From an uncultured Lachnospiraceae bacterium (lineage in GTDB: Bacteria > Bacillota > Clostridia > Lachnospirales > Lachnospiraceae): a stretch of 64,000 nucleotides of DNA. The DNA lies in contig CACYPS010000005.1 of NCBI GenBank assembly GCA_902776305.1, positions 1 to 64,000 of the forward strand, read 5' to 3'. The notes beneath the pieces are model-generated. The model was not told the origin of the DNA, did not search any database, and saw nothing but the letters and a program-made list of their open reading frames with translations. Positions 53,814-61,055 of this stretch are shown here, piece by piece (within the stretch, counting starts at the first letter, position 1; every line of letters starts with the position of its first letter). Both the position numbers and the translations under genes were made by a program.

Positions 53814-54164
53814 TTACGCATAAACAATTACTGCTACCAGTTCTACGACCTCATCTGTCTTGTTGGCTATGCCATGGCATGTGCCTGTCGGACAGATCGT
53901 AACATCTCCGGCATGAACAATTCTCATCTCGCCATTATCATTGTACTCCGCAGTGCCCTTCAGAATATAAAACAGTTCCGCATCCTTATCATGCAGATGG
54001 TAGCCGATGCTGCATCCCGGATTGAGAGTGATTTTGGAAAAAAGTCGTCCTTTACCGTTCAGTTCTTCCGGTCCCTTAATGAAGTGGGTCAGTTGAACGG
54101 TCCCGTCGCCGTCGCGCATATGCTCCTTGTAATCGATTGTAAATTCTTCAGGTTTCCTTATCAT
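53814..54164 (-). CDS. Small cupin-domain protein
   Basis: About 116 residues starting MIRKPEEFTIDYKEHMRDGD after AGGAGG. Single cupin barrel: PGCSIGYHLHDKDAELFYIL gives the first metal motif (G-H-x-H-E), and HAGDVTICPTGTCHGIAN gives the second His. It probably binds a metal and a small ligand. It lies 85 bases after hypA on the same strand. Confidence 0.88.
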   Translation of the reverse strand: MIRKPEEFTIDYKEHMRDGDGTVQLTHFIKGPEELNGKGRLFSKITLNPGCSIGYHLHDKDAELFYILKGTAEYNDNGEMRIVHAGDVTICPTGTCHGIANKTDEVVELVAVIVYA

Positions 54165-54249
54165 GAGAAATACCTCCTTCATTGAAATCTTGCTTCCTAT
54201 CATACCATAAATAGAATCCGCTCGCATCATAGGCCTCGGTTTTTCAGCA

Positions 54250-54603
54250 TTACTCATCATCCGGGACGAGAATCTCCTTTATATTACACTCGCGGCCGAC
54301 CAGCAGCCAAGTCTCCCCGCTGCCGCAGTGCGGACACGTCTTCCCATACTGAACAGTCGGATAGTTCCTGCCGCATCCGTCGCAATGGGTAATTGCCTTA
54401 ATAGTCTCGCAGCGCAGCTTAGAGCCTGCCAGAACCGGATAGTTTTTGCGAAAATAATCCCATGCGTCAATCAGAAACTCCGCAACGATGCCGGATACCT
54501 CTCCTATTTCGATGACAACCTCTGCTATCTCATCGATTTCATTTTCCCTGGCGACTTCATCAACCTGTCTGGCCACATACGTCACAATTCCAAGCTCATG
54601 CAT
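54250..54603 (-). CDS. hypA: HypA, nickel-incorporation protein
   Basis: Inserts nickel into [NiFe]-hydrogenase maturation intermediates. The 117 residues have the essential N-terminal MHELGIV (Ni ligand His2), a structural zinc site (CDGCGRNYP and CPHCGSGETWLLVG), and the ending NIKEILV. GGAGA precedes the ATG. No hypB-F or hydrogenase gene is adjacent, so the partner genes must lie elsewhere or the gene is a relic. Confidence 0.95.
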   Translation of the reverse strand: MHELGIVTYVARQVDEVARENEIDEIAEVVIEIGEVSGIVAEFLIDAWDYFRKNYPVLAGSKLRCETIKAITHCDGCGRNYPTVQYGKTCPHCGSGETWLLVGRECNIKEILVPDDE

Positions 54604-54681
54604 AGTTTTATCTCCGTTCTGCGTTTTGACTCATTTTACCATTGCATTGATATATCATAAGGAATGAAGTCTCCTATGACT

Positions 54682-54710
54682 TCAAGAACGCATCGGCGTT
54701 CTTGCCGTGC
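54682..54710. repeat. CAAGAACGCC hairpin repeat (copy 5, short form)
   Basis: TCAAGAACGC-ATC-GGCGTTCTTG forms the core hairpin, followed by CCGTGC. It lies upstream of hypA. Confidence 0.75.
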
Positions 54711-54960
54711 AATAAACAAAATACATTCCTCAATCCTCTATATTGTACAAGTCTTATGAGACAATAGCAAAAAACTGTGCTCTATAGTTAATTTATCAAA
54801 TTATTTGTATAGTTAACTTCTAAAGCTTTTCTAATCATTCGCACAACTTCTTGATTAAACCCGGCATACCATTTACAATACGAGTATGGACATCTTGCGT
54901 TTTGCACAATAACAGTACATCACAACATGCAAAAATCGTCAATATCCCATATTGATTCGG

Positions 54961-55023
54961 TATCAATATATCGATATAATGATATCAATAAATCGATATC
55001 GATATAGCGTTATCGAGTTAGCG
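54961..55023. promoter_or_regulatory. ATATCGATA-type repeat cluster upstream of adhE
   Basis: TATCAATATATCGATAT (54961-54977) recurs as TATCAATAAATCGATAT (54983-54999), 22 bases apart, about two helical turns. Further CGATAT and TTATCGAGTTAGCG copies follow to 55023. This suggests an operator array near the adhE ribosome site (55050). No Rex-type TTGTTAA-N4-TTAACAA site is seen. The rest of 54604-55063 has no gene. Confidence 0.5.
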
Positions 55024-55063
55024 TTACCCGGCAACCCTTATACATATCCAGGGAGGTTTCCAA

Positions 55064-57691
55064 ATGGAAGAAAAAGTTCAGGCAACAGGTATCATCGATT
55101 CTGTTGAAGCGCTCGAAGCTCGTATGGCCGAGATGCGCAAGGCACAGACGATCTTCGCGACCTATTCGCAGGAACAGGTCGACAAGATCTTCAAGGCTGC
55201 CGCTACAGCAGCTGACAAGGCAAGGATCCCGCTTGCCAAGATGGCCGCAGAGGAGACCGGCATGGGCCTCGTCGAGGACAAGGTCATCAAGAACCACTAT
55301 GCCGCTGAGTACATCTACAACGCTTTCCGCAACACAAAGACATGCGGCGTGATCGAGGAAGACCCGGTCTACGGCATCAAGAAGGTCGCCGAGCCGATCG
55401 GCCTCATCGCGGCTGTCATCCCCACCACTAATCCGACATCAACAGCAATCTTCAAGACCCTTATCTGCTTAAAGACCCGCAACGCCATCATCATTTCCCC
55501 GCATCCGCGTGCAAAGAACAGCACGATCGCCGCAGCAAAGACCGTTCTTGACGCGGCTGTCGCAGCGGGCGCACCGGAAGGCATCATCAGCTGGATCGAC
55601 GTCCCGTCCCTCGCCCTCACACAGACCGTCATGAAGGATTCCGACTGCATCCTCGCTACGGGCGGCCCGGGCATGGTTCGCGCAGCATACTCATCCGGCA
55701 AACCGGCCCTCGGCGTCGGCGCGGGCAACACGCCGGTCATCATCGACAGCTCAGCTGATATCAAGCTGGCAGTCAACTCCATCATTCATTCCAAGACGTT
55801 CGACAACGGCATGATCTGCGCATCCGAGCAGTCCGTCACGGTCCTCTCCGACATTTACGACGAGGTCAGGGATGAATTCGAATACCGCGGATGCTACTTC
55901 CTGAAAGGCGACGAGATCGAGAAGGTCCGCAAGACCATCCTCATCAACGGTGCCCTGAACGCCAAGATCGTCGGCCAGAGCGCTTACAAGATCGCTGCCA
56001 TGGCAGGCGTCGAGGTCCCGGAGACGACCAAGGTACTCATCGGCGAGGTCACGTCCGTCGATATCTCCGAGGAATTCGCACACGAGAAACTCTCCCCGGT
56101 CCTTGCCATGTACAGGGCTGACAGCTTCGAGGAAGCCCTCGACAAGGCAGACCAGCTCGTCCGCGACGGCGGCTTCGGCCACACGGCTTCCCTCTATATC
56201 GATACGTCCGAGAAGGAGAAAATGGCAGCCCATGCAGACCGCATGAAAGCATGCCGTATCCTGGTCAACACACCATCCGCGCAGGGCGGCATCGGCGACA
56301 TTTATAACTTCGCGCTTCTTCCGTCTCTGACCCTGGGCTGCGGCTCCTACGGTGGAAACTCCATTTCCCACAACGTAGGCGCGCTGGACCTCATCAACAT
56401 CAAGACTGTCGCAGAGAGGAGAGAAAATATGCTTTGGTTCCGCACACCGGAAAAGGTCTATTTCAAGAAAGGCTGCATGCCTGTCGCTCTCGACGAGCTC
56501 GGCACGGTCATGCACAAGAAACGCGCGTTCATCGTAACGGACACATTCCTTTACAAGAACGGCAACACGAAGCCGATCGAGGAGAAGCTCGACGCCATGG
56601 GAATCGTCCACACATGCTTCTCCAATGTACAGCCCGACCCGACACTGAAGAACGCCCTGGAAGGCACGGCCCAGATGCGGGCATTTGAGCCGGACGTCAT
56701 CATCGCGTTCGGCGGCGGCTCCGCAATGGATGCGGCCAAGATCATGTGGGTGCTCTATGAGAACCCGGATGCCGACTTCTCCGACATGGCCATGGACTTC
56801 ATGGACATCAGGAAACGTATCTACATGTATCCGCAGATGGGCAAGAAGGCTTACTTCGTAGCGATCCCGACCTCCTCCGGTACAGGCTCCGAGGTCACAC
56901 CGTTCGCTATCATCACGGACAGCGACGCAGGCATCAAGTATCCGCTGGCAGACTATGAGCTCCTTCCGGATATGGCGATCGTCGACACGGACAACATGAT
57001 GACACAGCCCAAGGGCCTGACATCCGCTTCCGGTATCGACGTCATGACGCACGCAATCGAGTCCTATGTCTCCATGCTGGCATCCGACTTCACAGAGGGC
57101 ACATCACTCAAGGCGACCAAACTCGTATTTGACTATCTGCCGACCGCTTACGCTGACGGCACGAACGTCACGGCCCGCGACCATATGGCCAATGCATCCT
57201 GCCTCGCAGGTATGGCATTTGCAAATGCCTTCCTGGGAATCAACCACTCCCTGGCCCACAAGCTCGGCGCGTTCCACCACATCGCACACGGCGTGGCAAA
57301 TGCTCTCCTGCTCACCTACGTCATCCGCTACAACGCGAAGGAAGTCCCGACAAGAATGGGCACATTCCCGCAGTATGAGTATCCGCACACACTGCGCCGC
57401 TACTGCGAGATCGCGGAGTACAACGGAATCAAGGGCAAGGATGACAACGAAACTCTGGATCTCTTCATCGAGAAACTCCGCGACCTGAAGCACGCAATCG
57501 GCATCAAGGATTCCATCCGCGAGTACGGCGTTGACGAGAAGTATTTCTTCGATACACTGGATGAGATGACCGAGCAGGCGTTCAACGACCAGTGCACAGG
57601 CGCCAACCCGAGATATCCGCTCATTTCCGAGCTCAAGAAGATCTACACACTCGCATACTACGGCGAGGATGACAAGAAAGTAGATTTCTGA
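55064..57691 (+). CDS. adhE: AdhE, bifunctional acetaldehyde/alcohol dehydrogenase
   Basis: Reduces acetyl-CoA to acetaldehyde and then to ethanol, reoxidising NADH in fermentation. The 875 residues comprise a CoA-acylating aldehyde dehydrogenase (about 1-440) with PTTNPTSTAIFK and catalytic Cys in GMICASEQS, and an iron-dependent alcohol dehydrogenase (about 450-870) with FGGGSAMDAAKIMW and the iron ligands in NHSLAHKLGAFHHIAHG. The codons are strikingly C-ending compared with neighbours, as expected of a very highly expressed gene. GGGAGG precedes the ATG. Confidence 0.98.
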   Translation: MEEKVQATGIIDSVEALEARMAEMRKAQTIFATYSQEQVDKIFKAAATAADKARIPLAKMAAEETGMGLVEDKVIKNHYAAEYIYNAFRNTKTCGVIEEDPVYGIKKVAEPIGLIAAVIPTTNPTSTAIFKTLICLKTRNAIIISPHPRAKNSTIAAAKTVLDAAVAAGAPEGIISWIDVPSLALTQTVMKDSDCILATGGPGMVRAAYSSGKPALGVGAGNTPVIIDSSADIKLAVNSIIHSKTFDNGMICASEQSVTVLSDIYDEVRDEFEYRGCYFLKGDEIEKVRKTILINGALNAKIVGQSAYKIAAMAGVEVPETTKVLIGEVTSVDISEEFAHEKLSPVLAMYRADSFEEALDKADQLVRDGGFGHTASLYIDTSEKEKMAAHADRMKACRILVNTPSAQGGIGDIYNFALLPSLTLGCGSYGGNSISHNVGALDLINIKTVAERRENMLWFRTPEKVYFKKGCMPVALDELGTVMHKKRAFIVTDTFLYKNGNTKPIEEKLDAMGIVHTCFSNVQPDPTLKNALEGTAQMRAFEPDVIIAFGGGSAMDAAKIMWVLYENPDADFSDMAMDFMDIRKRIYMYPQMGKKAYFVAIPTSSGTGSEVTPFAIITDSDAGIKYPLADYELLPDMAIVDTDNMMTQPKGLTSASGIDVMTHAIESYVSMLASDFTEGTSLKATKLVFDYLPTAYADGTNVTARDHMANASCLAGMAFANAFLGINHSLAHKLGAFHHIAHGVANALLLTYVIRYNAKEVPTRMGTFPQYEYPHTLRRYCEIAEYNGIKGKDDNETLDLFIEKLRDLKHAIGIKDSIREYGVDEKYFFDTLDEMTEQAFNDQCTGANPRYPLISELKKIYTLAYYGEDDKKVDF

Positions 57692-57702
57692 TCACCGGTC
57701 CG

Positions 57703-57775
57703 GGAACTGTACAGAATCCGCGCGCAGACCGCCGGGGGCTTACAGCCAGCGGCAGGTTTGCCCTGTGACAGTTCC
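57703..57775 (+). ncRNA. Structured spacer RNA between adhE and the APH-like gene (candidate)
   Basis: GGAACTGT (57703-57710) pairs with ACAGTTCC (57768-57775), enclosing an arm ACCGC...GCGG with GGCT-TAC-AGCC at its tip. It lies in the 201-base gap after adhE. It matches no riboswitch class I know and could be a processing or stabilising element. Confidence 0.4.
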
Positions 57776-57892
57776 TTAGAAATGCCTGACGGAAACGGAC
57801 TTGAACCATGAACATAAGACTGCATAGGGTGCCCCATGCACCTTATGCCACGCAAAAGAAAGCACGACCTGCTTTCTGAGAGGAGATCTGGT

Positions 57893-58648
57893 ATGGAATT
57901 TAACGAGAAAGATATCATTGTCAGACGTACCAACAAGACCGTCTATAAAGTAGGGAACGAAGTCATCAAGTTATCCGCTCCCGATCATCCGAAGACAGGC
58001 GTCTTCAACGAAGCCCTGATCACATCCTACATCGAGTCCTTCGGTGTCCCGGCTGCGAAAGTATTATATGTAAAAGAATTCGACGGCTGCTGGGGACTCG
58101 GTCTCGAATATATCGAAGGCCAGACACTGGCAGATAAGATGAAGGAAGAGCCGGAGAACCTTGAGGCCAACCTTGAGAAGTTCGTAGACATCCAGCTCGA
58201 AGTCAACAGCTTCCGGGCAATCGGCCTTCGCAACACGATCCCGAAGCGCACAGAGGAGATCAATGCTCTCGACATCGACCCGAGCATCAAGTGGGAGCTC
58301 CTTCAGCGCCTGGCCGGCATGAAGCGCCACACCAAGCTCTGCCACGGAGACTTTGTTCCGTCCAACATCATCCTGACGCCGGACGGCGGCTACAAAGTCA
58401 TCGACTGGGCACACGCCACCTCCGGCAATGCCGGCGCGGACGCAGCGCTCACCTACCTGCAGTTCACACTCGAGAATCAGGATCTTGCAGATAAGTACCT
58501 GAAGCTCTACAGCAGAAAGTCCAACACGGCAATCCAGTATGTCCAGAAGTGGATGCCGATCGTCGCGGCAGGCCAGCTCCACAAGGCTAAATCCGAGGAG
58601 GAGAAGGCGCTGCTCGAGAAGTGGATCTCAGTCGCTGAATATCAGTAA
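57893..58648 (+). CDS. APH/choline-kinase-like phosphotransferase
   Basis: About 251 residues starting MEFNEKDIIVRRTNKTVYKV after GAGGAG. It has a kinase-like N-lobe (NEVIKLSAPDH), the catalytic loop LCHGDFVPSNIIL and the metal-binding segment VIDWAHATSGN, the aminoglycoside/choline kinase pattern. It shares the C-ending codon bias of adhE and follows it without a strong terminator, so it may be co-transcribed. Small-molecule substrate unknown; antibiotic resistance should not be assumed. Confidence 0.88.
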   Translation: MEFNEKDIIVRRTNKTVYKVGNEVIKLSAPDHPKTGVFNEALITSYIESFGVPAAKVLYVKEFDGCWGLGLEYIEGQTLADKMKEEPENLEANLEKFVDIQLEVNSFRAIGLRNTIPKRTEEINALDIDPSIKWELLQRLAGMKRHTKLCHGDFVPSNIILTPDGGYKVIDWAHATSGNAGADAALTYLQFTLENQDLADKYLKLYSRKSNTAIQYVQKWMPIVAAGQLHKAKSEEEKALLEKWISVAEYQ

Positions 58649-58684
58649 ATAATCAGCTGAGAAGTTTCCTATGACAAAACTTGA

Positions 58685-58710
58685 CGGGAGCTGTCGCACG
58701 ACAGCTCCCG
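58685..58710. terminator. Bidirectional terminator after the APH-like gene
   Basis: CGGGAGCTGTC (58685-58695) and GACAGCTCCCG (58700-58710) form a perfect stem with a four-base loop, followed by TTTCTTTTCTT on the plus strand. It serves the convergent ends of this gene and the second degV. Confidence 0.93.
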
Positions 58711-58723
58711 TTTCTTTTCTTCA

Positions 58724-59665
58724 TTAAATCATTTCAAATATTCTCTTCTCTCCCCATTCGGTATCCACAAGCTTTCCCTGCAGCTCCCGGTCATATCCGA
58801 TAAAGAACAGAGCAATCGTATCCGGCCCGACGTGTGACCCCGTACAGAAGTCATAGGATGTATTGATGAACTCCCGCACCTTGACGCGTTCCTGAATCCT
58901 CTCCATTACATAGAGCGAATCCTGATAGGCATCCGCATGGGCGATCCCGATAATCTGTTTCTCAGGCTCGACTATGTTCTCGCAAACCATATCGATCAGC
59001 GTATTGAGTGACTTCTTTCGTCCCCTGGTAAGGCAATGCTGAACAATAAATCCATCGCGGTTCCCTCTGAGGATCGGTTTGATCTTGAGCAGATTTCCGA
59101 CTGCCGCCGTTGCGTTATGCAGCCGGCCTGTGCGTGCCAGATACTTCAGGTCGTCGACCGTGAAGGTCCCGTTCATGCTGTGAGCAGTCTCACGAAGCAC
59201 TTCTGCTATCTCACGGAGCGGATATCCCTTCTCACGCAGCTCATAAGCGTAAATCGCCAGTATTCCCTGTGCCAGCGAAGCGTTCAGGGAATCGACCAGC
59301 TCAATCTCGCGATCAGGATAGACTTCCCGAAGTTCCTCCATAGCCAGTCTGGCTGCGTTACATGTGCCGCTTATATTGCTGCTGAGGCAGAAGTAAATCA
59401 GATCCTTGCCTTCCTTCAGTACAGGCTCAAAATTCACGCGAAACTCCTCACTGTTGATCAGCGAAGTTTTTACGATTGCGCCGGCACGGATGGCATTGTA
59501 GTAATCTCTGCCTTTATTTCTCTCCTCTTGCGGCGAAAGCCCTGCCTCAAATCCGGGGATAGTTCTTCCGTCAATAATATTCATAAAGCATATTACATGG
59601 ATTCCGTATTTTGCGACATGTTCGGCGGGTATATTGGCTCCCGAATCAACGAATATTTCAAACAT
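58724..59665 (-). CDS. DegV-family fatty-acid-binding protein (second copy)
   Basis: A 313-residue protein with EIFVDSGANIPAEHV, IVKTSLINSEEFRVNF, LSSNISGTCNAARLA, IELVDSLNASLAQGIL and SHVGPDTIALFFIGYD. It is clearly diverged from the first copy at 52607-53494, so not a recent duplicate; FakB proteins with different fatty-acid preference often coexist. GAGAGG precedes ATG 59665. Confidence 0.93.
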   Translation of the reverse strand: MFEIFVDSGANIPAEHVAKYGIHVICFMNIIDGRTIPGFEAGLSPQEERNKGRDYYNAIRAGAIVKTSLINSEEFRVNFEPVLKEGKDLIYFCLSSNISGTCNAARLAMEELREVYPDREIELVDSLNASLAQGILAIYAYELREKGYPLREIAEVLRETAHSMNGTFTVDDLKYLARTGRLHNATAAVGNLLKIKPILRGNRDGFIVQHCLTRGRKKSLNTLIDMVCENIVEPEKQIIGIAHADAYQDSLYVMERIQERVKVREFINTSYDFCTGSHVGPDTIALFFIGYDRELQGKLVDTEWGEKRIFEMI

Positions 59666-59834
59666 AGTTAGTATCCTCTCCTGTCTGTCGTTGGGAACTA
59701 CCTTCGTAATATATCACTTTTCAGGAGTTATCTCAATGCAATGGGATAAAAAAAGGGACAAATGCAGTGAATTTGTTACTGAATTTTGCTATCACGAATT
59801 CATCCGATCATGCAATCCTCACCTCGCATTTGTC

Positions 59835-59913
59835 TTGCTTTTTGAAATTCCGAATACTATAATCTGTACATAGGTAGTTAGGTGTAATAAACTAAAAGTA
59901 CGTAGGTACTTTT
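59835..59913 (+). promoter_or_regulatory. Consensus promoter followed by a short hairpin
   Basis: TTGCTT (59835-59840), 17 bases, TATAAT (59858-59863). About 30 bases downstream AAAAGTAC-GTAG-GTACTTTT (59894-59913) forms a perfect hairpin. Transcription would run toward the ABC exporter genes with a leader of about 335 bases. Confidence 0.65.
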
Positions 59914-60107
59914 GCAGGACAAAACGCTTATTATCATCAATAACAAGAAGAATATACGACAAAACCCGGGCATTTGTATTCATAATAGATGCCCTTTCCT
60001 TTTCCGCTTTGGTTATGTACAACTAATCAAAAGAACCGTGCCTAAGCATGCGTAACAATGTTCCGGTGGAGCATTATGCAGCGGAGGCTTTTATTCTTCA
60101 TCGCGCA

Positions 60108-60184
60108 ATACTCGTAATATGAGTATGTGATACGCGCACAAAGTGAAATCAATCTTCATCGTGAGTGCAATCCCGCGATGAAGT
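60108..60184 (+). promoter_or_regulatory. Dyad-rich leader in front of the ABC exporter
   Basis: ATACTC-N7-GAGTAT (about 60108-60126) is a symmetric operator-like site. A second stem CTTCATCG/CGATGAAG (about 60153-60184) ends just before the AAGGAG of the ATPase gene. Together with the upstream promoter they suggest regulated expression. No regulator gene is adjacent. Confidence 0.5.
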
Positions 60185-60205
60185 CTTAAGGATTAAGGAG
60201 ACATT

Positions 60206-60907
60206 ATGTACCTCGAAATTAAGGACCTAAAAAAGAGCTATGAGAGCGGTGAAAGCCGCATCATGATATTGAAAGGCATTTCCACACACGTGGACCGGGG
60301 CAATATGTGCGTCATTCAGGGTCCGAGCGGATCCGGCAAATCAACCTTTCTCAACTGCATAGGAGGTCTCGATCTTCCCGATGCCGGTTCGATTAAGATT
60401 GAGGGTGATGAAATTGTCGGTCTCTCCCCTGATAAACTCGCCGAGTATCGGCGCGACAAGCTCGGATTCATCTTCCAGTTCTATAACCTCGTGCCGAATC
60501 TTACGGTAAGAGAGAATATCGAAGTCTGCCAATATCTGACAAAACATCCTCTTGATATGGGTGAACTTTTAGATGTACTCGGTCTAACGGATTATCAGAA
60601 CAAATTTCCGTCCCAGCTCTCAGGCGGTCAGCAGCAGCGATGTGCCATTGCTCGCGCACTCATCAAGAATCCTAAACTTCTCCTGTGCGATGAACCGACC
60701 GGTGCCCTCGATTCCACGACATCCCGAAGCATCCTGATGCTGCTGGAGGAGGTCAACAAAACCTACGGGACGACCATGCTGATCGTCACACACAATAACG
60801 CGATCCGCAGGATGGTGCATCAGGTAATTGAAATCCGCGACGGCATGATATCCGGGGAATATATCAACGACGTATTGGTGCCGGCAGCAGACCTCACGGA
60901 CTTGTGA
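60206..60907 (+). CDS. ABC exporter ATPase (MacB/LolD/BceA type)
   Basis: A 233-residue ATPase with GPSGSGKST (Walker A), [33 protein letters not shown] (signature), [16 protein letters not shown] (Walker B) and IVTHNNA. This group works with FtsX-fold permeases in antimicrobial peptide resistance, lipoprotein handling or signalling. AAGGAG precedes the ATG. The permease gene follows after 148 bases containing a CAAGAACGCC repeat. Confidence 0.95.
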   Translation: MYLEIKDLKKSYESGESRIMILKGISTHVDRGNMCVIQGPSGSGKSTFLNCIGGLDLPDAGSIKIEGDEIVGLSPDKLAEYRRDKLGFIFQFYNLVPNLTVRENIEVCQYLTKHPLDMGELLDVLGLTDYQNKFPSQLSGGQQQRCAIARALIKNPKLLLCDEPTGALDSTTSRSILMLLEEVNKTYGTTMLIVTHNNAIRRMVHQVIEIRDGMISGEYINDVLVPAADLTDL

Positions 60908-60926
60908 CCGCGATTGTGCACTGTGA

Positions 60927-60992
60927 ATCAAGAACGCCTCGGCGTTCCTGCCTCGCCGCGCATGGTGCGAAACACCTTCCTTAATGTGCGGC
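60927..60992. repeat. CAAGAACGCC two-hairpin repeat (copy 6)
   Basis: Full-length copy (ATCAAGAACGCCTCGGCGTT and the CCGCGCAT...ATGTGCGG hairpin) inserted between the ATPase and permease genes, inside what should be one transcript. It may lower or uncouple permease expression. Confidence 0.85.
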
Positions 60993-61055
60993 TTTTCAAT
61001 CCTTCTTTTGTGCAGATACAGACTCGCATGCAGACGGCATAAAGAGGAACCTTCT

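Noticed and set aside
54961-55023. Rex operator for adhE
   Set aside because: No TTGTTAA-N4-TTAACAA or close variant could be found.
55751-57052. 433-codon minus-strand frame within adhE
   Set aside because: Caused by the strong third-position C bias of adhE, which removes stops on the opposite strand.
57703-57775. Known riboswitch
   Set aside because: The fold does not show the conserved core of any class I know; kept only as a structured spacer.
57893-58648. Aminoglycoside resistance gene
   Set aside because: Only the general kinase pattern is shared; its neighbour and codon use suggest a housekeeping role.
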